DNA of 64,000 nt from JBDHWI01 sp964590135 (GTDB taxonomy: Bacteria > Chloroflexota > Anaerolineae > J036 > Brachytrichaceae). The stretch spans positions 1 to 64,000 of the forward strand of contig CAZPVX010000019.1 in assembly GCA_964590135.1 (NCBI GenBank). The letters are read 5' to 3'. Made by a program: the position numbers and the translations under genes. Below, in pieces: positions 9,165 through 18,806 of the stretch (its first letter is position 1; each line of letters starts with the position of its first letter). The notes beneath the pieces were generated by a model that was not told where the DNA came from, made no database searches, and saw only the letters and a program-made list of their open reading frames with translations.

Positions 9165-9344
9165 ATGATGCTCCGACGAGCCTTCTTGATCGCGGCCGGA
9201 CGGGCCGGTCAGGTCCTTCTTGCCAACGCACGTGTGTATGACGATGGCCGGGCCGTAGCCGGCCAGATGCGCCAGGCGCGTCTGGCTCAGGCCGCGCTTG
9301 CGGGCGCGGAACTGCAAGAGCAAATCGCCGAATGGATGACTCAT
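9165..9344 (-). pseudogene. remnant of a second STAND regulator gene (N-terminal HTH part only)
   Basis: Reading from the ATG at 9344, the first 45 or so residues (MSHPFGDLLLQFRARK, then LSQTRLAHLAG and LTGP) align with the N-terminus of the regulator at 3307-6144 (MSHLFGDLVSQHLHRK, LSQSKLAAG, LTGP). Beyond the LTGP motif the frame is lost and no NTPase follows. The leaders are also alike: GAGGGCGC here and GAGGGGCGC there, just before the ATG. It fills most of the 380-base stretch between the membrane-protein gene and the secreted-protein gene. The rest of that stretch holds no other convincing gene. Confidence 0.55.
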
Positions 9345-9524
9345 GCGCCCTCTGAGCAAATTATCAGGCACCATGACATGTCTGTCAGCGTTCTTGAGCG
9401 TTGCTGCTACTACCCTGTGTGAGGTTCGGTCACCTCGAAATAGTCGCGAATGCAAGCGAGCGGCAGCGCTCATCAAACTCCAGTGCTGAAGCGTTGAGTC
9501 TAACAGTTTTGGGGAGGGGAAGCG

Positions 9525-10346
9525 ATGAAAAGTCTTTCAACAAGCAAGTCCATCGTTTGCACAGTGCTATGCGGCGCAGCACTGATTCTGCAAGGTCCGG
9601 GCACGGCGCACGCACGTGAACCAGCGAGCTTGCCGAGCTTCCCGGCCGGCAGCTTCATGATGATGGATGGCTTCGGCTTCTGGCGCTTCACCTTCAACGC
9701 CGATGGCACGTTCACCGTCAACTTGAACGACATCTTCGACGTCGTGCAGAATGGGCGCTACGCGATCGAGGGCGACCGCGTCACGTTCTCCGACGATTCC
9801 GAGGTGTGCCAGGGCAAAGGCGACGGCGAATACGCATGGCGCGTGGATGGCGACGTGCTGGCAATGCGCACGATCGCTGACCGCTGCACCTTGTGGCGCT
9901 TCGCCTTGACCAAGGGGCTGACGCCGATCAACGCGCAGACGACGCGCCAGTGGCTGCCTGCCGGCGTGTATACAGCGCAGGTGGCGGGCAAGGAGTCACC
10001 ATATTACCCACAGTTGGTCGGCAGTTGGGAATGGCGCATCAGCGAGGATGGCTGGTTTGCCCTGGTGTTGAATGGCAATCTGATCCAGCAGGGCTGGCAC
10101 GTCACCCTGGGCGACAAGGTGCGCTTCGTCGCCACGGCTGAGACGTTTTCGTGCTTCATCCCAGGCTCGCGCGACCTGTTGCAACAACCTGATGCATTCA
10201 AGCCAGGGGTGATGAAGAGCGCTGTGTATCGCTGGAAAATCACGCGCGATGGGCTGTCACTTGAGCATTTCAATGACTGGTGCCATGGCCGGCGCTTCCT
10301 TTGGGTCAATGCGCTGTGGACGCTTGCACCTGACACACGTCCGTGA
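9525..10346 (+). CDS. secreted protein with two copies of a beta-rich, Cys-containing repeat
   Basis: 273 residues with a Sec signal peptide ending at AHA. The mature part holds two related repeats, about residues 39-128 and 143-262. Each has a PAG start, an aromatic W-F/W-R-F core, DG(T/W)F with LN, a GD(R/K)VRF-like strand, a first Cys, a YxW strand, and a closing D-x-C-x-x-RRF or CTLWRF element. The repeats look like small beta-sandwich or lipocalin-like units with a disulfide each. I cannot name a family. A good SD site (GGGGAGGGGAA) precedes the ATG. It ends 22 bases from the convergent YcaQ-like gene. Confidence 0.65.
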   Translation: MKSLSTSKSIVCTVLCGAALILQGPGTAHAREPASLPSFPAGSFMMMDGFGFWRFTFNADGTFTVNLNDIFDVVQNGRYAIEGDRVTFSDDSEVCQGKGDGEYAWRVDGDVLAMRTIADRCTLWRFALTKGLTPINAQTTRQWLPAGVYTAQVAGKESPYYPQLVGSWEWRISEDGWFALVLNGNLIQQGWHVTLGDKVRFVATAETFSCFIPGSRDLLQQPDAFKPGVMKSAVYRWKITRDGLSLEHFNDWCHGRRFLWVNALWTLAPDTRP

Positions 10347-10368
10347 AGCACGTCTGGGGTTTTGCGAA

Positions 10369-11625
10369 TCAGAACTGCGCGAGGCGCTTGCGCAATGCTG
10401 CCGGCTGAATCGCCCGAACGTCCAGGCGCTGTGCACCGAGAAACGCCAAGAACTGCGCAAACCCGCGCGCCAGCGCCTCCGCAAATGCATCGTCCTTGCC
10501 AAGCGCCTTGTCCTCCAGCCACAGGCCAAGGATGACGAAGGTGCTCGTCGTCCGGTCGAGCTTGCTGTCGAAGCGTGCAACGAGTTTGTCGCCCCACAGA
10601 ATCGGCAGCGTGTAGTAGCCATACTTGCGCAGATGCTCGGGCTTGTAGACTTCCCACACGTAGTCGAAGTCGAATAGAACCTTGGCCCGCCCGCGCGCGC
10701 TGACATGATCAAGCGGCGCGAGGAACACGACCTCTTCTTCGGTCGTGGTCTCCAGCGGTTTCCACGCTTTGGGGATGCGGCCGGCGCTCAGATCGCGCAG
10801 GATCTTTTCATCGCTGCCGAGCGCGTAGTGCAGGTGCTTCCAGCTCCCGTGGGGACGTTCCGCCTCAACTTGCACTTCAATGATGTCGCCATCGGCCAGC
10901 ATGGCCTCGCGCATGCGCTTCATCTCGTCTTGAGGCACGCCGCGATGAAATGAATCACTCGCCAGGTTCAACCGCGACAGACCGTTGAAGCTAACATCCT
11001 TTTGGATCAAGAAGCGGTCGGCCTCGGCGTCGCTACTCTCGGCGATGAGGTGCGCCGGCGCGACTGCTTCAGTCAACGCATACACGCGCTCGAAGCGCTC
11101 GCGATGGTGCGTCATCACCTCGCCGGTGCGCCACAGGTAATACAGCGCCAGCGCGCTGTCTTTGCGGCCACGATAGCTGTTGGTGCGCGTCCGCGTCGCC
11201 ATGGCGAAGTCGCGGTTGCTGACTGTGCCGCGCTCGCGCAGAATGGCGCGCATCTCAGTGATGGCGCCGGCATGCTCGCGCCCCATGGCATGGATGCGGC
11301 CATTGCCATCGCGCTCGTGGCGCATGATCACGCGCCAGTGCGGCAACTCATCCATCGGCCGAGCAGCCAGCCAGCCGCCCCAGTCGAAGAACTTGCGCTG
11401 CTGGTAGGTTACGTCTTCCCACAGCGCCGGCGTGTAGTCCAGCACGCAACTGTGCAGTTTGATGTCCTGGCTGCGGGCGATGATCTGCAATGGGTCGAGT
11501 TGCAGATATTCCATCGCGCGCATGGCCTGCTCGACGCCCTGGATGCCGCGCCAGCGCCGGCCGGGCCACAGCCCTTGCTTCCCCAGAATGAATCGTCGCG
11601 CAGTGATGAGGTCGATCTTGAGCAT
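10369..11625 (-). CDS. ycaQ: YcaQ/AlkX-type winged-helix DNA glycosylase
   Basis: 418 residues matching the HTH_42 (winged-helix DNA-binding domain, YcaQ) family. Its members unhook interstrand crosslinks and excise bulky alkylated bases. The catalytic Q-phi-D motif is visible as Q42-L43-D44 in YLQLDPLQIIARSQD, at the position expected from E. coli YcaQ (Gln43/Asp45 region). Further family features are RRFILGKQGLWPG at the N-terminus, FFDWGGWLAARPMDELP, and the C-terminal LAPLDHVSARGRAKVLFDFDY with VYKPEHLRKYGYY. Length is normal for the family. It is convergent with the secreted protein and followed upstream by the MBOAT gene on the same strand, 24 bases apart. Confidence 0.85.
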   Translation of the reverse strand: MLKIDLITARRFILGKQGLWPGRRWRGIQGVEQAMRAMEYLQLDPLQIIARSQDIKLHSCVLDYTPALWEDVTYQQRKFFDWGGWLAARPMDELPHWRVIMRHERDGNGRIHAMGREHAGAITEMRAILRERGTVSNRDFAMATRTRTNSYRGRKDSALALYYLWRTGEVMTHHRERFERVYALTEAVAPAHLIAESSDAEADRFLIQKDVSFNGLSRLNLASDSFHRGVPQDEMKRMREAMLADGDIIEVQVEAERPHGSWKHLHYALGSDEKILRDLSAGRIPKAWKPLETTTEEEVVFLAPLDHVSARGRAKVLFDFDYVWEVYKPEHLRKYGYYTLPILWGDKLVARFDSKLDRTTSTFVILGLWLEDKALGKDDAFAEALARGFAQFLAFLGAQRLDVRAIQPAALRKRLAQF

Positions 11626-11649
11626 GTATTTTGCGAGGCGTAATTTGTA

Positions 11650-12879
11650 TCACAGCCCGATGCCAAGCCAGCGTAATGGATAGAGATATGCGCCGAATTG
11701 CGCATGGTAGCCGTAGGGCGTGAGGAAGAGGTTGATGATGGAGACGCCGCACAACAGCAGAACGCTGCGCGCCGGCGCCGGAACATCGGGCCAATTGCGG
11801 CGAATCCGCATGCGGTTCCAGCCATGCTCAATGAGCAGCAGCGCGCCCAACCCTGCGCCCCACGCTGCACCCCACAGGCTGACCGAGTGCCATAGCCCGC
11901 AGATCACCATCGTCAGCATGACATTGCGCAGGGGCCGCCGGCGAAACCCGCCCAGCGGCTGATATACGTAATCGTTCAACCATCGGGTTGTTGTGATGTT
12001 CCAGTTGCGCCAGAAATCCCTCATGCGGTTGATGCGGAGCATGGCCAGCGCCGGGGCGAAGTTTTCTGGCAGCGCAATGCCCATCCATCGCGCCGCGCCG
12101 ATGCCCAGATCCATGTAGGCTGAGAAGCCGATGTAGTATGAGATGGCTGAGGCAATGGCAGCGAAGAGGAGTTGCGATGCGCCCGCGTTCGCGGGGTTCA
12201 ACAGTGCGCCGGCGGGGTTGACTGTGAGATAGATTGCGGCCACCACGATGCCCTTGAGCAATGCCTGCATGATGCGCAGCGCGCCGGCGCGCAAGTCACA
12301 CCATTGCCACCGCGCCGCCGGCAACTGTTCATATTGCGCTGCCCATGCCTGATGGCGAATGAGCGGCAGATGCACGAAGGTGGGGAAAAACAAGCACCAC
12401 GCCGCGAAGGTGAGCGGCGCGGGGAATGGGATCGCTGCGTTGCGCGCGCTGTAATCGACCGTGAAGTGAATCAGGCGCAACAGCGTGAACGCCGCGGTGA
12501 GGCCGATGGTGGGCAGCGCGTAATCCGGCGTGAGGCCGGTGAAGCGCAACCAGGGTGTGAAGGTGAGCAGGCCGAAGGCGAAATGCAGCAACACGTAGAA
12601 CGCGACGAGGCCAGCGATGATGACCTTCGCCGGCGCGCGCTGCTTTACCGCCACGTAGACCAACGCGCAGGTGAGCGCAGTGCCGGCAACCAGCAGCCAC
12701 GGCCGCTCATAGCCGAGCAGCACGATGGCGAGGCTGATGACGACAAGGCCGGCTCGTCGCCACGCGCGCGGCAACAGCCAATACGCCAGCGCGCCCAATC
12801 CGATGGCTATCAGCGCGCGAAACGGCGCCAGCACCTGCAGCGCCGCCGGGGCATACCGCATCAACTGATCGATGGTCAT
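11650..12879 (-). CDS. MBOAT family membrane-bound O-acyltransferase
   Basis: 409 residues, almost entirely hydrophobic helices. It carries the MBOAT hallmarks: FPTFVHLPLIRH, the segment RMRDFWRNWNITTTRWLNDYVYQP, and the putative catalytic His in VICGLWHSVSLWGAAWG. The family includes AlgI, DltB and PatA-like enzymes that transfer acyl groups to extracytoplasmic polysaccharides or other acceptors. The substrate cannot be read from sequence, and no alginate or Dlt genes are adjacent. The ATG lies 53 bases from the divergent ParB-fold gene. An AT-rich TTTAAT element about 15 bases upstream could serve as its -10. Confidence 0.85.
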   Translation of the reverse strand: MTIDQLMRYAPAALQVLAPFRALIAIGLGALAYWLLPRAWRRAGLVVISLAIVLLGYERPWLLVAGTALTCALVYVAVKQRAPAKVIIAGLVAFYVLLHFAFGLLTFTPWLRFTGLTPDYALPTIGLTAAFTLLRLIHFTVDYSARNAAIPFPAPLTFAAWCLFFPTFVHLPLIRHQAWAAQYEQLPAARWQWCDLRAGALRIMQALLKGIVVAAIYLTVNPAGALLNPANAGASQLLFAAIASAISYYIGFSAYMDLGIGAARWMGIALPENFAPALAMLRINRMRDFWRNWNITTTRWLNDYVYQPLGGFRRRPLRNVMLTMVICGLWHSVSLWGAAWGAGLGALLLIEHGWNRMRIRRNWPDVPAPARSVLLLCGVSIINLFLTPYGYHAQFGAYLYPLRWLGIGL

Positions 12880-12919
12880 GTCAAACTCGCCCGATTAAAC
12901 ACGAAGAGCGTGAAGCTTT

Positions 12920-12925
12920 TAGAAT
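12920..12925 (+). promoter_or_regulatory. -10-like TAGAAT 6 bases before the start codon (leaderless type)
   Basis: TAGAAT is followed by only 6 bases before the ATG at 12932. A transcript starting at the usual distance would begin at or next to the A of the ATG. No SD site is present. Confidence 0.5.
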
Positions 12926-12931
12926 GTCGCC

Positions 12932-13786
12932 ATGCAACTGCCTGACTTGCGCGTGCTGGCGCTGGATGCACTGGTGCCGCATGAGCGCACCGACCCGCGC
13001 CGCGTCAACCCGCTGATCGAACGCCTCCGGCACGAGGATGTGCTGCGCAACCCGCCCATCGTCGCGCCCTTCGACGGCCGGCGCTTTGTCGTGCTGGATG
13101 GCGCAAATCGCACCACCGCATTTCGCGCCCTGGGCATGCCGCACATCCTGGCGCAGGTTGTGCCATACGAGAAAGTGCACCTGCATGTATGGCATCACGC
13201 GATCACGCAGTGCAGCATGATCGACGTGCTGGATCAGGTGCGCGGCATTGCCGGCCTGCGCATGAGCGAGTGCGACCTGATGAGCGCGCGCGCTGCGCTG
13301 GCAAGGCGCGAAGCGCTGGCATTCATCTCGCTCGATGCCGGCCAGCCGCCGCACGATGCCTCCACGATTGAACAGCCGCCCAGGGCGATTTTGCTGGCCG
13401 GCGGCGATACGCTTGTTCAGCGCACCGAATTGCTCAACCAACTGGTCGATGTGTATGAGGGCTGCTCAAAAGTGCAGCGCACCGCCGGCGATTCGCTGGC
13501 CGAAGCGCGCACCACCTTCCCTGACGCCAGCGCCGTGGTGGTGTTTCCCAACTATGAGCCGGCGGAGATCATCGACTTGGCGCGCACCGGCGTGCGGCTG
13601 CCGGCGGGCATCACGCGGCACGTGCTGCCGCTGCGCGCGCTGCGCGTGAATTACCCGCTCGATGTGCTGCGCGGCGACATGCCCCTGGCGCAGAAACAGG
13701 CCCATCTGAGCGAATGGGTGCATGAGCGCGTGCGCGCCCGCAAGGTGCGCGCGTATGCCGAGCCGACAATGATGTTCGATGAGTAG
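12932..13786 (+). CDS. ParB/sulfiredoxin-fold protein, possible SbnI/SerK-like free serine kinase
   Basis: 284 residues. The N-terminal 100 residues form a ParB-like domain (VNPLIERLRHEDVLRNPPIVAP, then VVLDGANRTTAFRALG). A roughly 180-residue C-terminal part follows that lacks the helix-turn-helix of true ParB. This length and layout match the SbnI/SerK group, whose members phosphorylate free L-serine to O-phosphoserine and can also bind DNA. SbnI is about 254 residues. No staphyloferrin or other siderophore genes are nearby, so the physiological role is open. The start is the ATG directly after TAGAAT. Family assignment as ParB-like is firm; kinase activity is inference. Confidence 0.6.
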   Translation: MQLPDLRVLALDALVPHERTDPRRVNPLIERLRHEDVLRNPPIVAPFDGRRFVVLDGANRTTAFRALGMPHILAQVVPYEKVHLHVWHHAITQCSMIDVLDQVRGIAGLRMSECDLMSARAALARREALAFISLDAGQPPHDASTIEQPPRAILLAGGDTLVQRTELLNQLVDVYEGCSKVQRTAGDSLAEARTTFPDASAVVVFPNYEPAEIIDLARTGVRLPAGITRHVLPLRALRVNYPLDVLRGDMPLAQKQAHLSEWVHERVRARKVRAYAEPTMMFDE

Positions 13787-13871
13787 ATCATGGTGATTCC
13801 ATTGTGCGGGCGCAGGGCGGGCGTGACATGACAACACGCTGATAAAGTTTCAATATGCGCGCATCGCGATG

Positions 13872-13877
13872 TAAAAT
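13872..13877 (+). promoter_or_regulatory. -10-like TAAAAT upstream of the M23 peptidase gene
   Basis: TAAAATCG occurs 15 bases before the GTG start at 13893. The same TAAAATCG string precedes radA and galE. Confidence 0.4.
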
Positions 13878-13892
13878 CGCGCGCGTTGCATC

Positions 13893-15380
13893 GTGATTGA
13901 TCATCGCACCTGGAAGGCGTCGCGCCGGCTTTTCATCGCCGTCACGCTCGCATTCATTCCCACCATCGGCATTGCCGCGGGCACTCGCGCGCAAGACAAC
14001 CCTCCACCTGTTGCGACCGACGCACCCACGCCGGATCCAAGCGTCATGTTGGCAGTCACGGCAACTGTCGACCCCAATGCGTTGCCCGTCATCGCGCCAG
14101 AGGCACAGCCGGCCATCGACCCAAACGCATCACCCATCACCAGCACCCAGGCCGAGGGCCAGCCGGCAGAGATACCGACTGCAGAGATCGTGGTTGCGGC
14201 CACGCCAGAACCGACAGACACGCCAGAGCCGGCGCTGCGCAGCGATGATCCACTGGTGCATATCGTGCAGGTTGGCGAATCGCTGAACACGCTCGCCGCG
14301 CAGACAGGATTTTCGATCAATGATCTGGGTGAGCGCAATGCGCTGACGAATCCATATCTGCTGCTGGCCGGCCAGAAACTGGCAATGCCGGCGGAGCCAT
14401 CGAACAACATCCAACTGCATCGCGTTGCGCCAGGCGAGACGCTGATCGGCATTGCCGCGCAATACGGTGTGTCGCCATATCTGCTCAAGCAAACCAATCA
14501 GTTGCCATGCAGTGGCTGCCTGGTGTATGGGCAGGCATTGCGGGTGCGCGTCCCGCTCGCCGGCAGCGCCTCCCCTCTGCCGGAGCCATTTGAAAGCATC
14601 ACCGTGTCACCGCGCGTGCCGAGGCAAGGCGAGGTGATCGAGGTGCGCGTGCAATCGCGCGGGGAGTTGCAGGAGATCAGCGGCATGCTGGCGGATCGGC
14701 CGCTGCGCTTTGCGAAGATAGACGATGCATATATTGCGCTAAGTGGCGTGGGGGCATTGCAGGATGCCGGCGTATACCCCATCACCATCCGCGCCATCGC
14801 ATCGAACGGCACAGCCAGTGTGGTGAATGGTCATGTGCAGTTCGGCGCCGGCCGCTATCCGTACGAAAACCTCACCATCGCCGCAAAGCTCGCCCCGCTG
14901 CTGGACCCGCAGGTGAATCAGGAAGAACATGACACGCTCGAGCAGATCATGAGCGGATTCTCCGGCACACAATACTGGGAAGGGCCATTCCAGTTGCCGA
15001 TCAAAGCCAAATTGGTTTCATACTTCGGCGCACGGCGCAATTTCAATCGCGGCACTTTGTTGACCTATCACAGCGGGTTGGATATGTCCACAACCGTCGG
15101 CACGCCCGTCAAGGCAGCTGCGCCAGGGCGCGTGGCTGCAGTGCAGCCGCTTGAGGTGCGCGGCAACGTGGTCATCCTCGATCACGGTCGCGGCGTCTAT
15201 ACGGTGTATTGTCACCTCTCAAAATTCAATGTGCAGGTTGGGCAATTTGTGAACACCGGTGATGTGATTGGCTACACCGGCACCACTGGCCGCACCCTCG
15301 GCCCGCACTTGCATTGGGAACTAGCTGTTGGTGGCGTCACAGTAGATCCTTTGCCGTGGACGAAAGAGGCGCTGCCGTAG
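13893..15380 (+). CDS. LysM-M23 peptidoglycan endopeptidase, secreted
   Basis: 495 residues from a GTG start. A signal peptide or membrane anchor (residues 10-30) is followed by a Pro/Thr/Ala-rich linker. Two LysM domains come next (VHIVQVGESLNTLAAQTGFS and LHRVAPGETLIGIAAQYGVS), then an Ig-like middle part, then a C-terminal M23 metallopeptidase. The zinc ligands are visible: His in YHSGLDM with its Asp, and the HLHWE motif in TLGPHLHWELAVGG; VYCHLSKFNV supplies the catalytic His. The product should bind glycan strands and cut peptide cross-links in the wall, or act as an EnvC/NlpD-like activator if the site is inactive. The site looks intact. It stands 106 bases after the ParB-fold gene and before proS. 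Confidence 0.9.
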   Translation: MIDHRTWKASRRLFIAVTLAFIPTIGIAAGTRAQDNPPPVATDAPTPDPSVMLAVTATVDPNALPVIAPEAQPAIDPNASPITSTQAEGQPAEIPTAEIVVAATPEPTDTPEPALRSDDPLVHIVQVGESLNTLAAQTGFSINDLGERNALTNPYLLLAGQKLAMPAEPSNNIQLHRVAPGETLIGIAAQYGVSPYLLKQTNQLPCSGCLVYGQALRVRVPLAGSASPLPEPFESITVSPRVPRQGEVIEVRVQSRGELQEISGMLADRPLRFAKIDDAYIALSGVGALQDAGVYPITIRAIASNGTASVVNGHVQFGAGRYPYENLTIAAKLAPLLDPQVNQEEHDTLEQIMSGFSGTQYWEGPFQLPIKAKLVSYFGARRNFNRGTLLTYHSGLDMSTTVGTPVKAAAPGRVAAVQPLEVRGNVVILDHGRGVYTVYCHLSKFNVQVGQFVNTGDVIGYTGTTGRTLGPHLHWELAVGGVTVDPLPWTKEALP

Positions 15381-15455
15381 CTGGCAGCGTCAAGATTGTG
15401 CGTGCGCGAGTAAAACGCCAGACACCCTTCTTGCGTCTGCCATCATTTCACAGCC

Positions 15456-17174
<1,719 letters not shown>

Positions 17175-17280
17175 AGTCATTCACCCAGATGGCCATAGGC
17201 GGCGCATGGGCAAAACGTCTGATAGCCGCCGGCCAGAAACATGGTAACTTACCGGTTTGAAATGGCTCTGGCAGGTTGAC

Positions 17281-18351
17281 ATGACGAAGATAACAAGACG
17301 TTCCCTTTTGAAAATCAGCGGCAACGCGCTCCTCGCCGCGCCGCTTTTCCACGTTGCAACTCCAGCGCACGCGCTGCGGCAGCGCAGCGAGACGAAGCCG
17401 GCGCCGCATACGCTCGCCCGCGCCATCGCTGGCAACTGGATTGTGCGTGAGAAACCGTCGATCAAGGCGAAGGTGGTGCGCAAGCTGGCGCGCAACGAGG
17501 TGGTTGATTTGCTCGGCCAGGTTGAGAGCGACGAGAGCCCGGCCGCCTACAACAAGATCTGGTATCAACTGGCGGATGGCTGGTCGCACAGCGGACAATT
17601 GCAGCCGTGTGAGAACATGTTGAACGAGCCGATTGCAAGCGTCGCACAAGATCAGGTGCTGTGGGGCGAACTGACGGTGCCATTCTCGGTGGCGCGCGTG
17701 GCGCCGGATGAAAAGGCGCGCGCGCCATGGACGCATTACTTTGGCACGACACACCAGGTGTTGGAAGTGGTAACCGGCGCAGATGGCAAGCCGTGGTATC
17801 GCATCAGCGATGGCATTTTGAAGAGCCTGCACGTGCCGGCGGAGCACATCCGCATCATCCAGCCCGATGAATTCACGCCGATCATGCCGGAAGTGCCGCT
17901 GGAGAACAAGCGGGTCGAGGTTGATCTGAAAACCCAAACCACGCGCGTCTTCGCCGGCGATGAGGTGGTGCTGACCGCGCGTTGCTCCACCGGCTCTGCC
18001 TTCAAACAGGCCGACGGCACTGTCAGAAGCTTCGGCACCACACCCGGCACGCATCGCGTCTACATGAAGACGCCATCGCAGCGCATGTACGACGGTGTGG
18101 GCGAGGGCGAGGCGCGCAGCTACGACTTGCCCGGCATCGCCTGGATCTCATATTTCACCAGCAGCGGCATTGCATTCCACAGCACCTACTGGCACAACGA
18201 CTACGGCAAGCCGCGCAGCCATGGCTGTGTGAACCTGACGTCTGAAGACGCACAATTCATCTATCGCTTCACCATGCCGGTCACGCCATACGATCAGCGC
18301 TGGACGCGCATCGCCAAGCGCGATGAAGGCACGCTGATCAAGGTGTATTGA
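17281..18351 (+). CDS. L,D-transpeptidase (YkuD) with N-terminal SH3-like region, Tat-type signal
   Basis: 356 residues from the ATG at 17281, preferred over an upstream TTG at 17257. The N-terminus TRRSLLKISGNALLAAP looks like a twin-arginine signal. A bacterial SH3-like segment (about residues 48-105, NWIVREKPSIKAKVVRKLA) is followed by a second beta region. The C-terminal YkuD domain has the catalytic SHGCVNL motif and an upstream conserved His in GIAFHSTYWH. These enzymes make 3-3 peptidoglycan cross-links or attach proteins to the wall. It probably works with the M23 peptidase and lytic transglycosylase in wall remodelling. The thioredoxin-like lipoprotein gene starts 23 bases downstream. 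Confidence 0.9.
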   Translation: MTKITRRSLLKISGNALLAAPLFHVATPAHALRQRSETKPAPHTLARAIAGNWIVREKPSIKAKVVRKLARNEVVDLLGQVESDESPAAYNKIWYQLADGWSHSGQLQPCENMLNEPIASVAQDQVLWGELTVPFSVARVAPDEKARAPWTHYFGTTHQVLEVVTGADGKPWYRISDGILKSLHVPAEHIRIIQPDEFTPIMPEVPLENKRVEVDLKTQTTRVFAGDEVVLTARCSTGSAFKQADGTVRSFGTTPGTHRVYMKTPSQRMYDGVGEGEARSYDLPGIAWISYFTSSGIAFHSTYWHNDYGKPRSHGCVNLTSEDAQFIYRFTMPVTPYDQRWTRIAKRDEGTLIKVY

Positions 18352-18374
18352 TTGCTGCTCACTTGGGGGCAGTG

Positions 18375-18794
18375 ATGAGGCGAAAGGGGGCAGCGGCGAT
18401 GCGATCATGGCGCGCGATGGTGATGGCGACAGTGTTTGCTCTGCTGATGGCGGCGTGCAGCGGCAGTGATGCGCCGGCCATCACAGCCGGCGCGGGCTCC
18501 TTCGCGCCGGCGATCGATCGTCCCACCTTGATCTACTTCTACGCGGCGCAGTGCGAGCTTTGCCCGCAGATGCAGCCGGTAGTCGATCAGATGCGCGCGC
18601 AATACGGCGAGCGTGTGCAGTTCACGTATCTGGATGCGGCGAGCGCCGGCGACATCATGGCGCAATACGATCAGACCGGCTACCCCAGCTATGTCTTGAT
18701 CCGAAAGGATGGCAGCGTGGCGTGGGCCTTCCTCGGCGCGCGCACAGCGCAGGAATTCTCAGCCCAGATCGAGAAAGTGCTGGCAGGGCGCTGA
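18375..18794 (+). CDS. thioredoxin-fold lipoprotein
   Basis: 139 residues from the ATG at 18375 (SD GGGGGC); an alternative ATG at 18399 also has a good AAAGGGGG site. The signal ends in lipobox LMAAC. The mature domain is a short thioredoxin fold with the redox motif CELC (TLIYFYAAQCELCPQMQPV), a cis-Pro in TGYPSYVLI, and a C-terminal helix. It should act outside the membrane as a thiol-disulfide oxidoreductase, perhaps for Cys-containing envelope proteins. It sits 23 bases after the L,D-transpeptidase, likely one operon; a link to keeping the transpeptidase Cys reduced is inference. It is convergent with the glucan synthase gene, 12 bases apart. Confidence 0.8.
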   Translation: MRRKGAAAMRSWRAMVMATVFALLMAACSGSDAPAITAGAGSFAPAIDRPTLIYFYAAQCELCPQMQPVVDQMRAQYGERVQFTYLDAASAGDIMAQYDQTGYPSYVLIRKDGSVAWAFLGARTAQEFSAQIEKVLAGR

Positions 18795-18806
18795 TTGCGC
18801 GGCGCA

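Noticed and set aside
13787..13892. Possible small RNA between the ParB-fold and M23 genes
   Set aside because: Only a -10-like element is visible. There is no terminator hairpin or conserved RNA structure.
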